Below are positions 26,801 through 37,760 of a stretch of DNA of 64,000 nt, piece after piece. The stretch covers positions 6,059,001 to 6,123,000 of the forward strand of contig CP126195.1 of assembly GCA_030272155.1 (NCBI GenBank), in the 5' to 3' direction. The notes beneath the pieces are model-generated. The model saw nothing but the letters and a program-made list of their open reading frames with translations, did not search any database and was not told the origin of the DNA. Source of the stretch: Tetradesmus obliquus. Lineage: Eukaryota > Chlorophyta > Chlorophyceae > Sphaeropleales > Scenedesmaceae. Each line of letters opens with the position of its first letter. The stretch's first letter is position 1. Both the position numbers and the translations under genes were made by a program.

Positions 26801-27722
26801 AGCAGCAGCATCTGCTGCTGCACGTGTGGCGGCAGCAAGGGTGAGCCAGGAGCTACACAGCCAGCGGCTGATGCTGCAGCAGGTGCTGAAGCAGGAGGCA
26901 GCGGCCGCACGGCGGCTGCAGGCGCAGCGGCAGCACCAGCAGCAGGTGGGCTGGGTGTGTGATGTGCTGATACCAGTAGCAGCAGCTAGGGACTCAGCAG
27001 GCAAACGAAGGTGTTTAACACCTTAAGTAAAGGAAGGCTGTTTTGCTGTTGTGCTGCTGAGCTGCAAGCTTTGCACGTTCAATGTCAGCGCACAGTTGAA
27101 GGGCTCTGCCACAGTGCTGAGCACCGTGCTAGGCTAGTAGGAGGCTAACCACAATGTGCCTGATGTGTGCCTTGCAGGATTGTGTCACTGCTGGGACGCC
27201 AGTGCAGCAGGGACAGGATCAAGAAGAGCAGCAGCAGCAGCATGGGCAGTGGGCCTGCGGGCAGCAGCAGCAGCTGCAGATGACAGTCAAGCAGGCGGGT
27301 GCGGCAGTCAGCGAGCTGGAGCACCCCAGCCCTGTGCTGGGCTGCCTCCAGCTGCAGCTAGGGCTGCCAGCAGGCTGAGGCGGCATGGCTATCAGCAGCA
27401 GGATGCATGTGTGACGAGAAGCGCTGGCTCCCCCAGCCCTGTCAGGCGGCAGCAGGCTTTGTTCAAAGCACCAGCAACAGCAGGAGGTATTACTAGTAGT
27501 AGTGATGCTGCGCCACATGGTGCTCCTGCAGGGGCTGGTGGGCTGCAGCTGCAGCTGTCGGACCTGCAGCAGCTGCACGGTGACTATGCGCAGGTGCTGG
27601 GCGTGTTTGAGGAGCTGCTGGTGGCTGAGCGGCGCGGCAGGATGGAGGCTGAGCGCGACGTGGTGCAGCTGATGCAGCAGCTGAGGGCAGAGGGCAAGCG
27701 CCAGCGGAAGCTGCACATGTAG
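23858..27722 (+). CDS. Gln-rich coiled-coil protein with CEP95-like CH segment (5' end missing)
   Basis: Exons: 23858-23912, 24243-24375, 24573-26577, 26780-26945 and a last exon from about 27179 to the stop at 27720-27722. The first two join in phase and encode CLFVAAAEV and then LSHIAPDAVAAGD plus LLQLLAEL. This resembles the end of the calponin-homology-like domain of centrosomal CEP95 relatives, where HI...D-V-GD is followed by a leucine-rich helix. That match is from memory and tentative. The large third exon encodes many Gln/Ala-rich stretches likely to form coiled coils, then a basic Ser/Arg part. The C-terminal QLHGDYAQVL...EELL region is a convincing coiled coil. A basal-body or ciliary role is inference only. 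The upstream exon is not placed, and the last exon reads in a different frame from the preceding splice phase, so an intron or error near 27180-27400 is unresolved. Confidence 0.55.
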
Positions 27723-27863
27723 TGCCAGCCTTTCATCAGCAGGAGCACCTACTAGGTTAATCAAGTAGTTGGCTGCATGTGGGTTGGTCAGCTCGGAGTC
27801 AGGTGGTGTGAGCACCCCCAAGATGAGCACCAAGTCGACACCGGTGACTGTTGACCTCTGAGA

Positions 27864-27868
27864 TGTAA
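27864..27868 (+). terminator. Candidate TGTAA poly(A) signal
   Basis: TGTAA is the usual chlorophyte polyadenylation signal. This one lies about 140 nt after the stop of the coiled-coil gene in the convergent gap of about 350 bp. Confidence 0.4.
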
Positions 27869-28057
27869 CATGCACACTACGTTACCACCTGACGTCTATC
27901 CTTGATGTACACACAGTCAAAAGGTGGACAATCCGGGCTGCGTCCTTGTGTTGACATTCACACACCCCACTCGACGATCTGCTGCACCAGCACACATTGT
28001 GCTGAGTCCCCAAGCGCAGCACAACGCACCACAGCCCGCAACTGCAAGTCAGCCTGT

Positions 28058-28062
28058 GATAA
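28058..28062 (-). terminator. Candidate TGTAA poly(A) signal (minus strand)
   Basis: TTACA on the + strand reads TGTAA on the - strand, about 10 nt after the stop of the SET-domain gene. If used, the 3' UTR would be very short. No other TGTAA was noted nearby on that strand. Confidence 0.3.
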
Positions 28063-28070
28063 TTACACAT

Positions 28071-30045
28071 TCACTCCCTCAGAAAAATGTTGAGCAGCAC
28101 CTGGCATGCCTGCAGCAGCCGCTTGCGCTCAACCCTGTACCGCACCGCTGCCACCAGCCGCACATCCACCTCCCCCTGTTGCTGCTGCTGCTCCTCGAGC
28201 TGCTTCAGCAGCTGCTCATCTTCCTGCAAGCTGCTTCCACTGCCCTGTGCCAGCTGCGCCTCAACCTGCTGCTTGAGTGCATCAGCTAGATCCTTCTCCT
28301 GCTGTGTGGCAGGCCCCAGGCCCCTGCCGGTGCCTGATGCTGCGCCTGCTGCAGCTGCAGCCTCCTGTGCTGGGCCAACGTCGTCTGCTGTGACAAGCAG
28401 CGACTTGAGTGCTGCGATGAGGTAGGGGTTCTTGCCCTGTGCTGCATCCATGAGCAGCTGTGCTCCCAGGGCATCTTCTAGGTAGCTGAGCCGGAAGCTG
28501 GCGCCTTTCAGGCTGCAGGAATGGCAGCAGCATTACAACACAAGCAGTTAGTATGATGTTTTGCTAATAACAGCGTTAGTAGCAAGAGGGAAGGGCTAGT
28601 AACATGTCGAGGTTTCACTTCCATGATACATGCAGCATGGTGAAACTTACAAAAGTTGCAAGGTAGCTGCATTCTTGTACCCAGATTGTAACAACGAATG
28701 TTAAAATCACGCACCTGTCAGGCACTGTCAGCTCCAGCCTGTCAGCAGGGTTGCCCTGAGCAGGCACAAAGCCATACTGCGCCATGAACCGCTGGTTGGT
28801 GTAGCCCTGCAGCCCGCTGTAACTGATGGTCACCTCAGTTCCTGCAGGAATGTCCTTCACTGCTACCAACTCCACAAACCCGCCAGCACCTTGCTGCTGC
28901 TGCTGTGGTGCATCTGCTGCTGACTCAATACCTGCTGCTGTTGGCGCTGCAGGGGCCGCCCGTGTGTCAGCATTTGGGTCTGCGGCATGGTTTGCTATGT
29001 CTGCAAAAGGCACCATACCAAAGGCCTGCTTGCCTAGCTGCAGCGCTCGGCTGCGCACACAGGCAAAGCCCCACTGCAGGTAGCTAGGCAGGCCTGGCTC
29101 GATGGGGTTCATGTATTCTGGAGGCAGCAGTGTCCGCAGGCGCTCCTGCAAGCGACACAGCAGCAGCGCAAACAATACTAGGCGACTTACTGCATGCAAG
29201 GAAGCAGGGAGGAGTGATACAATTTGCACAGTAGGACCGTTGCTTTTGACACAGGGGTTACATGCCGCGCATGGTGCCCTCTTGTCCCTCTGCAGGCCAA
29301 CTTCAGGCACCTGCCAATTGTCTCCATGTGCTGTCGCTGCTCTGCTCACGTCGGTGATGCAGCAGCCACGGTGTTGCTCAGGGAATGCCTACTGCCCCTC
29401 GAACGCTGCCTGTCGCCGTCATCACCGCGCTGTGTTGCAGCTGCTCGCCGCAGCTGCTAGCAGCTCTCCAGTGAGGAGGCATTGCAAACAATACAACATC
29501 TGCCGCATCCAACAGCCGGCCTGCTTGCTTGCTTCCGTGTTTGCTTGCTTGCTTCACGGCCCGTTGCTCTCACCTGCTGCGCCTGTGCGCCCTGCTGAAT
29601 GGCATCGTGCTGCAGCTGCTGCAGCAGCTCAGGGCCCCAGGCCATGGGCAGTGTCACTTCCTCTGGCGGGGGCAGCAGGTGCTCTGCATATAGCTCCCAG
29701 AAGGGGTCCCCATCACCAGCAGTAGCGTCCATCAGCGCTAGGCCTTGCAGAATGTCCCCTGCAGAAGGCATACGAAACATGCAGTTTGAAACATGCAGGG
29801 ATGAAGTATGAGGGGCAGCAGGCAGTGCTGGGTGATAGAGCTCAGCTGCTAGGTCGCACAGGGTGCTGCAGGCGGTATGTCAAGTGCAAGTGTGCACAGT
29901 GCGGGTGTGCATGAGAGGGTCGGTAAAGACAAATTATCTTGGAGGGACGCACCGGGGCTCAGATGGCTTAGCCTGGCTTGCCATCTGCTGCTATTGTTGG
30001 AAACAATGCTGGTGTTGCTGGAGTCAAATCAAGCATGGCAGCAGC

Positions 30046-30079
<34 letters not shown>

Positions 30080-30484
30080 CTCACATGGCAGGGGCTCCCC
30101 CTCCTGCATGATGCCGCCGCTCAGGCGGGGCCAGTCGCCCTGAGGGATGGTCAAGGCGCCCGTGTCGTTGTCGATGACGATGCACATGCTGCGCGGCACC
30201 TTGATTATGGTCTGACCCTTGGCAAAGTCCTGCTTGGCGAATAAGCCGATGCCTCCCGTGCCACTGTCGCCTATCGTAACCAGCGTATCTATGTCGTAAT
30301 GCTTGCACATGTCCTGAAACAGGTTGTCGAGTAATTCAGAGTGCGGGATGGTCTCTGGCTCGACAGCAGCAGCTTTCGCCACCGTCTGCCTATGGCTGGG
30401 TACAGTAACTGGAGCATTGGTCCTTGTCACAGCTTGACCCGACAATGTGCGTCGCTGTGCGCCCAAGTAGCGCCCGTGCTGCAT
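28071..30484 (-). CDS. SET-domain protein-lysine methyltransferase, Rubisco LSMT-like
   Basis: Exons (5' to 3'): 30484-30085, 29758-29574, 29145-28715, 28512-28071; 1458 nt, 485 residues, all phases consistent. The split SET domain spans about residues 70-305: GIGLFAKQDFAKGQ starts it, NHAADPN (about 247-253) is the cofactor-binding NHxxxPN motif, and DIPAGTEVTISYS ends with the catalytic-region Tyr. YGFVPAQGNP and the Gln/Glu-rich helical region after residue 340 fit the Rubisco-LSMT substrate-binding domain. Family members use S-adenosylmethionine to methylate lysines of Rubisco large subunit, fructose-bisphosphate aldolase or other proteins. The N-terminal ~45 residues are basic and Ser/Thr/Ala-rich, compatible with a chloroplast transit peptide, so plastid location is likely. 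A poly-Gln stretch interrupts the insert before the last SET motif. The true substrate cannot be told from sequence. Confidence 0.9.
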
Positions 30485-31635
30485 GCTGAGTGGTTGGTGG
30501 GCTGTGCAGCAGCAGGCTGATCAGGAGCAGCAAACAACAATGTGCTTCACCAGAGCATATGCACCATGGTATATAACAATAATCTTGATGAGAGAGAGAG
30601 AGATACAGCAGCCTTCAAGGGAACCGGTGTGCACCGGTACCATCAAACACACCCAAACCCTAGCACGCCACCAGCACATTGTTGCACCGCCTTGCGGCAG
30701 CCGGGGCAGCTGCCAACACGCAGGCAATTGGTTTGCACTGTATGCCACGTCACCAGCAAAATGATGCTGGCAGATAGACCACACGCACCATATGCTCAAA
30801 ACACTCGGAAGTCACCAAATGCAAGGGCAGCCTTTGACAACAACTGCTTACAAGAATACACGTCGCTTCAACAAAATGTACATATGTGCGCAGCGTCATG
30901 CCGCAGCATCAAGCAAACATGGCTAATTCTGTGGCGTAAGATCGTCTTTGCAGCGGCACAACACCGCAGACCGGCACAACCACTGCCTGCACCAAAGACG
31001 CACGTTGCATTGCTGGGAAACAGCGCTGCCACTCAAACTGCTTTACACGAGTTGCCTAGACGCACCTGAGCACATACAGTGAATATACACTTCTCAATCT
31101 ACATAAACACCACAGAACACAGTGCTGCCGCAAAGCTGATGGCGTATGCTACCACCCCACCAAGGTGCCCAGAGGCACCACAGACTTCCACCCCTGCTCT
31201 TTCACAAATGTCCACGCCAAATCAAAAGAATGGAGGGATATTCCCTCAAAAGCAGGTGCATTGCATACATTCAGTGACAAGATGCAGGCCTCTCCCTTTC
31301 TAGACGAACTGACACTCACTAGACAAGATGATACAGATGACAGAGCCTGGAGGCAGCGCTGGTCAGCAAGCATGCCTGCAGTGCATGCTGCTGCCACCCG
31401 ACACAAGCAGGTCACCAGGCCCCAGATGCGACAAAGTAACTGATACAGCCATGCACAGCATGCCAGGCACGGGCCAGCAGCAGCATCAAATGCTGCTATG
31501 CTGCGAGGTATCCAGCGCGAATGCATGGCCTCAAGCCAGCCGCTGCTGAATCTAACCACGACTCCAGACATCTAGCCATCAGCACTATCACGCGCCGCAG
31601 CGGCAGCACCACCATCAGCATGCAGCCGCATGGCT
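30485..31635. other. Intergenic region with a degenerate copy of a neighbouring exon
   Basis: This lies between the 5' end of the SET gene and the 3' end of the UBZ4 gene. At about 31550-31618 it carries a decayed copy of part of the UBZ4 gene's last exon (for example CATCACGCGCC beside a CAGCGGCAGC block; the original is at about 31657-31715), now in its 3' flank. No other gene is recognised. Confidence 0.55.
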
Positions 31636-32067
31636 TCATCCCAGCTTCCTCTGAATCAGGTCGCGGCTCCAGGCATCAGCCATCAGCGCCATCACGCGCC
31701 ACAGCGGCAGCAGCGCCTGGCGCTTGCTGCGCTGCTCAGCGCGCCAGCGGCCTAACGCCTCCAGCTCCATTGCCAGCACCTGGCAGCAGCAGCAGCAGCA
31801 GTGAGGCAAGCATGCAGGGGTTGGCAAATAAGCACGGGTGCCCCTCAGCGGCCCAACGCCTGCAGCTCCATCGCCAGCACCTGGCAGCAGCAGCAGCAGC
31901 TGCAGCAGCAGCAGCAGCAGCAGTGAGGTGCGCATGCAGGGGTCGATGATAAGCACGGGTGCTGCGCAGTGCCAGGGGTCCCCGGCCGCTCGAGCTCCGC
32001 TGACACCACCACAGCACCAAACACAACACAGCGCTACAAGCACGCACCTGCTGCGCGTAGCCGCCCG

Positions 32068-32103
<36 letters not shown>

Positions 32104-32326
32104 ATCGCTCCTGGAGCCAGGCCTTGCGGTTGTAGCTGCTCCTGAACAGCCACAGCGTGGTGTTGACCAGCGAGGCGGGCCCTAGCCCAGTCAGCTGCGC
32201 TGCAATGGGAGTGCTGGCAGCAGCAGCAGCACGCAGCGCTGCCTGCAGCGGCTGCTGTGCTAAAAGGTGCTCTGTGAGTTTGGACGCCACGTGGAAGTCG
32301 ACTGCTGCCAGGGGGATGTCATCCCT

Positions 32327-32359
<33 letters not shown>

Positions 32360-35300
32360 GCAGCGGCAGCAGGTATTGCTCGACAAGGTTGCAACAGGCG
32401 GTGCGGCAGGTCTGCTAGAGTGCAGCCGTAGTGCATGGATGCATCACATCACCAGCAGCTGGCATGGATCCTGACGCTGTTATTTGGTATCAACAGGGCA
32501 GCAACAGCAGCAGCGCTGCGGGGTTTGCGGATCTGCTCAAATGTTCTCACCGTATGAGTGGGCCCACCAGCATGACGCTGGCGGCTGGTGCTGCTGCGGG
32601 GTTTGCGGATCTGCTCAGGCCCTCCCATAAGTCCTGCAAGGCACACATTGAGCAACGTACACATTGTACGTACACAGTGGACCCACAGGATCAGTGCAAT
32701 AATAGCAGCGTCCAAGGTCAAAAGAAGCAGATGATTCTGCTGACAAGCAGTTTGTACCCTCTGGCCTGCGTTTGAGGCCAGACACAGGCCTCGCAGCATT
32801 GACAGCTGTCCAAACTGCTTCCACACTTCAGCAATTGCCGGGGCCCAGGAGTGCCACAGCAGCTGCAGGAGCCCATAAGCTATGCTGTACATGTAACGCC
32901 TCACCAAGCCAACACCACGCAAGGTACACTTTGCTGCTTGCTTGCTGGTGTGTCTATCTCTCACACCAGTGAGCAAGTCCAATGACCACATAATGCATGC
33001 AGCAGGATGCAGCAGCAGCCCCTACGCCGCACCTGGTAGGCTGTCCTGAGCAACACCAGCCAGGGGCTGACAGCAGCAGGCAGCCCCTCACTGCTGGCAG
33101 GGCCCTTGCGCCCAGCAAGACTGCTGGCCACCTGCTGCCGCTGCTGCTGCTGCTGGGGAGAGCCCTGCTCTTTCTGCTGCTGCTGCTGCCGCTGCTGCAT
33201 GTCTTGCTGCTGTTGGTGCTGGCCTCCTGGTGCTGGTTGCCCTGCACCCTGCTGCTGCTGATGCTGCTGGGGCAGATCTGGCGGCAGCTGTGCCATGCCG
33301 CTAAACCTCGCCAGCCACAGCCCGCTAAACCGCAGCAGCATCTCCTTGTCCCCATCCATGCCGCCGTATGCTGCGCGGATCAGCATGGCGCGCACCAGCA
33401 GCGCTTCAGGGCTGTTGGGCGGCAGCAGCGCATCAACTGCCTGCCAGGTGCGTGGGGCCTGGTAGACCGCTGCAGCGCACGACAGATACAGTGCAAGGCA
33501 GAAAGACAGGAGTTTTGCGAACGTGGTGCAAGCGAAATGCAGGATGTGTACTGCAGCACAGCAGGTGGGAAGCATGCACGCGGGGCCTGGTCGACAGCTG
33601 CAGCGCTTGGCAGCAAGACAGAAGCACAGAAAACAGGCGGGCTTCGGGGGGCTGCCGGGCGGCAGCAGCACAACTAATGCCTGCCAGGTGCGTGGGGCCT
33701 GGTAGACCGCTGCAGCAAGGCAATATGGCAGTAATACAGACACGAGATGTGCCGAGGTGGTGCAGGAGGTTAAATGGGATGCAGGTTGTGTGCTGCAGCA
33801 GAGGAGGCGACAGCGTGCGCGTGGGGCCTGGTAGACCGCTGCAACTCACAACATACACACGGCAGGGCAGAGAGAACTGCTGTGGCGCAACAGGTGCAGT
33901 GAAATGCGTGAGATGTGCTGCAGCACAAAAAATGAAATGCAGGTGCGCGGGGTGGAAAGAAAACACAATACACACAAACACGCACCTGCAGCTGGCCCCC
34001 GCACTGCGTCTGCATCAGGCAGGAAGTCCCGCCACTCCACCGCTGCCATTTGGTATGTAATGGCCAGCAGCGCGTTGGCCAGGCTGCCGCCCAGCACATA
34101 GCCCTTGCCCTGCAGGGCAGCAGCAGCAGCAGAAAAAGAAGCAGAATAGCGAAAACCGCATTGGAGCAACAATGCACCAAGCAGAGCATACAACAGTAGA
34201 CACTGCACCAGAGAAAACCACCTTGCAGCGCTGCTCCCTTTGCTGCTGAGCTGCGTGCGCAATTAGCAGGCAATTATAAACGGCCGGGGACGTTGCTCAC
34301 TCACCCTCGCCTGCATGGCCCCGACCACCAGCGGCAGCTGGGCGAACACCCCTTCGCACAAGTTCATGCCTGCGCGCTGCTACTGCCAACATCCACTATT
34401 ACTGCCACTCTTGCTGTCGCTCATCGTTGCCAGCATGGCCCACACCACCAGCGGCAGCTGCGCCAACACCCCTTTGCACAAGTACATGCCTGCGCGCTGC
34501 TACTGCCAACATCCACTAACACTGCCACTCTTGTTGTCACTCACCGCCGCCAGCATGGCCCATGCCACCAGCGGCAGCTGCGCCAACACCCGCTTCCACA
34601 GGCTCACGCCAGCACGCTACTGCCAACATCCACTAACACTGCCACTCTTGTTGTCACTCACCGTTGCCAGCATGGCCCACACCACCAGCGGCAGCTGCAC
34701 CAACACCCGCTTCCACAGGCTCACGCCAGCACGCTACTGCCAACATCCACTAACACTGCCACTCTTGTTGTCACTCACCGTTGCCAGCATGGCCCATGCC
34801 ACCAGCGGCAGCTGCGCCAACACCCGCTTCCACAGGCTCACGCCAGCACGCTACTGCCAACATCCACTAACACTGCCACTCTTGTTGTCACTCACCGTTG
34901 CCAGCATGGCCCACACCACCAGCGGCAGCTGCACCAACACCCGCTTCCACAGGCTCACGCCAGCACGCTACTGCCAACATCCACTAACACTGCCACTCTT
35001 GTTGTCACTCACCGTTGCCAGCATGGCCCACGCCACCAGCGGCAGCTGCACCAACACCCGCTTCCACAGGCTCACGCCAGCACGCTACTGCCAACATCCA
35101 CTAACACTGCCACTCTTGTTGTCACTCACCGTTGCCAGCATGGCCCACACCACCAGCGGCAGCTGCGCCAACACCCGCTCGCACAAGCGCACGCCAGCGC
35201 CCTGCTACTGCCAACATCCTATTATAAATTTTTACGGCCACCTTGTTGTCACTCACCGTAGCCAGCATAGTCCACACCACCAGCGGCAGCTGCGGGTGCA

Positions 35301-36081
35301 GCAGGCCATCCTCCAGGCAGATGATGCACAGCCGCCGCAACAGCGCCTCAAGGCCGGCTGGGTCCTTGAGCAAATACAGCGCCAGCCTGCGGCGGCGGCA
35401 GCAATCGAAGCAGCAGCAGCATAGTTTCAAGACTGTCAAGGAATTGTTGACGGCAAAGCGACCTTCAGACTTGGCGGGCATTGATTCGCCTCACAACCGG
35501 CTGGGTCCTTGAGCAGATACAGCGCCAGCCTGCAGGCAAGCAACACAGAAGATTATATAAGAGACACTTTCAAACTTGACTGACTTTGGTTCAGCTGGCG
35601 CCTCACAGCCGGGTGGGTCCTTCAGCAGGTACAGTGCCAGGCTGCGGGGCAGCAGCAGCAGCAACAGCAACAGCAAGAATAGCAGCAGCAGCAGCAGCAG
35701 CAGGGTTCACGGTTGTCAAAGGATTGATCAGGCGAGGCCTACAGACTTGGCTGGCAGTGGTCCACCTTGCTCCTTGCAGCCGGCTAGATCTTTGAGCAGG
35801 CACAGTGCCAGCCTGCAGTTCACACCAGCACACCAGCTCGCAGCAGGCATGCAATCGATCAGTGCCTTGGAGCGCCCCTTACCGTGTAGCGCTGGCCGCC
35901 TGTCCCCTCCTGATGCACTTCTGCAGCGCACTGATGAGCACCGAGTGGCCTCCCCGCCAGCGCACTGCTGGCTCGCTGCTGCTGCTGCTGCTGCTATGGT
36001 TGCCGGCTGCTGCTGCTTGAGCCTGTGCACCACCAGCGTTTAGGCTGCCAGCGTCAGCTATGGCAACATGTACCTGCTGAC

Positions 36082-36122
<41 letters not shown>

Positions 36123-37170
36123 CCTTCAGGCCTGTGGTTGCTAGGCAGCTGCTCGTTACTCCAATCAACAGCAGCTCCAAAGCCGGAAGGTAGGTTGGTG
36201 GCAACCTGCAACCGCAGCTTGGTTGAACCATTGGGTATATCCGGCGCTTCGCTGCTGCTGCTGCTGCTGCCGCCTGCTGCTGCTGCCTGCTTTGGTATGG
36301 TTGCATTGATTGTGGCGCTCCATGCTGCTGTGAGGCCTTCCAAGGGGCAAGGGCTGCCTGCGTAACACAACATAAACCATGCTGATGTGATCCATGTGGC
36401 GACGATGTGCTAACTTCAAGTCCATAATGTGATGCAGTGGCAGACTCCCCTTGTTCCGTAACAGCGCGAATGACAGTTGTCAGCGGCTGCACAACATTGC
36501 ACGCCACAAAATGCTGCATGCATCTGATCCACCTTCACTCCACCAGTGTCAGGCCCAGCTGCTATTACTACTGCAACAAAAACACTACACGCAACACATT
36601 GCTGCATGCAGCTGCACAACCCCACCTTCACTCCACCAGTGGCAGACCCAGCTGCCATTACTGCTGCAGCGACCACACTGCACGCAACACATTGCTGCAC
36701 GCAGGTGCACAACCCCACTCTGTCATCCATTAGTGGCAGACCCAGCTGCCACTGCTGCTGCAACAACCACACTGCGCACTACACACTGCTGCACGCAGCT
36801 GACCCACCTTCGCACCGCCAACAGCAGGCCCAGCTGCCATCGCTGCTGCAACAACAACATTGCACGCAACAAACTGCTGCACTCTTGACATACAGTTGCC
36901 AAGCATTTGTATGTACTTGACTGAACAAGTACCAGAGAACATCAGCCACCACGCGATTTGTTGCAGCTGGCCTACCTTCACTCCACCAGTGGCAGACCCA
37001 GCTGCCGTCGATGCGTCCCTCTAGGAACAGTGTGGCCTCCAGAGGCACCTGCGCTGCCTGCGCTGCTGCCATGATGGCAAACGCATTCGGCGCTGCTGCC
37101 ACTTCTGCTGCTGCTGAACCTGCACTCCTGCTGCCTTGCGCAGGGGGTGGCTTGCTTGCTGATGCATAGC

Positions 37171-37207
<37 letters not shown>

Positions 37208-37760
37208 TGCTGCAGGTATGGGGTTGCTTGCTGTGGCAGGCTGAGCGCTCCTGCTGCCTGCCCTGGCACTGCCAGAAGTTCCTGCAAGGCCCGCAGCTGC
37301 AGCTGCAGCTGGGGTTGCTGCTGTTGCAGGGGTTGCTGGGGTGGGCCTTTGACTGGGTTTCACCAGGCAGTCTGATGCATGCAGCTCTATGAATGCCTTG
37401 GGCACAGACAGGCCACAGACAGGGCAGGTGGCATACTTCTCCTGCAAGCGGAACAGCCCACGCAGCAGCAGCAAGCGCTCATGCGCTCTGGCTGGATTGG
37501 CCTTGCAGCAGCTGTGTGCATAGCTCCAGTGACATTACACAGCTGGTTGGAGAGTTCAGGGCGAGTGGCACTGCAGTTGACGTGAGGCACAGGAAGGACC
37601 AGCAGCACTGCTGCAGATGAGCAGCAAGGGCAGAGAGCCATACCTGCTGATCTGAGGATGCCCTACGTTTCCTGCCTGACTGCTTTTGGCTCTGGCTGAA
37701 CTTAAGCCCACCGCTTTTCAGGAGATCAAAGGCGTTCTGGCTTGGCGTGGGTTGGGTCAT
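31636..37760 (-). CDS. Conserved protein of unknown function with UBZ4/RAD18-type zinc finger
   Basis: Exons (5' to 3'): 37760-37644, 37441-36976, 36357-35883, 35386-35257, 34109-33986, 33469-33033, 32633-32551, 32324-32048, 31779-31636; 2253 nt, 750 residues, every junction in phase. Near residues 44-63 a C-X2-C-X11-H-X3-C motif (CPVCGLS...LHASDC) matches UBZ4 fingers, which bind ubiquitin in DNA-repair proteins such as RAD18 and WRNIP1. A basic GRKRR cluster before it could be a nuclear signal. Two NAF-type motifs (NAFDLL, NAFAIM) flank the finger. Later conserved-looking blocks are SALQKCIRRG, LLRRLCIICLEDGLLHP and LAAVDFHV. The SALQK...CLEDG part faintly resembles the C-terminal domain of MgsA/WRNIP1, but no AAA+ ATPase domain is present. 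I do not recognise the family. Nearly all its introns contain tandem copies of adjacent exon edges. Confidence 0.75.
31780..31960 (-). repeat. Copies of the last-exon 5' edge of the UBZ4 gene in the preceding intron
   Basis: The acceptor and first ~35 nt of the exon starting at 31779 (minus-strand GTGCTGGC, then ATGGAGCTGGAGG) recur at about 31848-31890, with the same acceptor context (GCCAG before GTGCTGGCGATGGAGC). A shorter remnant follows near 31960. The intervening CAG runs belong to the intron. Confidence 0.75.
32505..32545 (-). repeat. Copy of an internal fragment of exon 7 of the UBZ4 gene
   Basis: GGGGTTTGCGGATCTGCTCA (+ strand) occurs at 32520-32539 and again at 32599-32618 inside the 83-nt exon 32551-32633. 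The first lies just past the donor, in the downstream intron. Confidence 0.8.
33575..33848 (-). repeat. Copies of exon-6 5' edge (with acceptor) of the UBZ4 gene
   Basis: The exon starting at 33469 begins CGGTCTACCAGGCCCCACGC on the - strand after a TGCAG acceptor. Near-identical copies with the acceptor lie at about 33680-33714 and 33815-33842, and a diverged one at about 33577-33605, all in the upstream intron. Adjacent intron sequence is repeated with them, giving a unit of roughly 100-240 bp. Confidence 0.85.
34311..35262 (-). repeat. Eight-copy 117-120-bp tandem array of an exon 3' edge plus splice donor
   Basis: Copies begin at 34311, 34431, 34551, 34668, 34785, 34902, 35019 and 35136; the parent exon's own copy is at 35263. 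On the - strand each unit holds a version of the last 33 nt of the exon 35386-35257 (encoding LPLVVWAMLAT; the exon has T for A), followed in most copies by the intact donor GTGAGTGAC and then intron sequence. Upstream of the 33 nt each unit has GCGCAG or GTGCAG, a possible acceptor. The array fills the intron between exons 4 and 5 of the UBZ4 gene. Confidence 0.95.
35490..35820 (-). repeat. Three copies of exon-4 5' edge (with acceptor) of the UBZ4 gene
   Basis: The exon starting at 35386 encodes (R)LALYLLKDPAG after a GCAG acceptor. Copies lie at about 35495-35528, 35607-35640 and 35780-35813 (+ strand GGCTGGGTCCTTGAGCA and variants), and each keeps a CAG acceptor. Their translations are LALYLLKDPAG, LALYLLKDPPG and LALCLLKDLAG, so they have drifted only slightly. 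Confidence 0.9.
36529..36850 (-). repeat. Four copies of exon-2 3' edge (with donor) of the UBZ4 gene
   Basis: The exon ending at 36976 finishes with codons for SWVCHWWSE. Its last ~35 nt plus the donor recur at about 36529, 36622, 36711 and 36803, spaced about 91 bp, in the downstream intron. Three copies keep GAAG-GTG at the donor; the one at 36711 has lost it. Confidence 0.88.

Noticed and set aside
34311..35262. CRISPR-like array
   Set aside because: The whole 117-bp unit is repeated with no unique spacers, and the sequence is eukaryotic with introns.
34293..35424. Long + strand open frames with a 39-residue peptide repeat
   Set aside because: They arise because the 117-bp array has a period divisible by three. 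They run antisense to the UBZ4 gene, and the repeat is explained by exon-edge duplication on the - strand.
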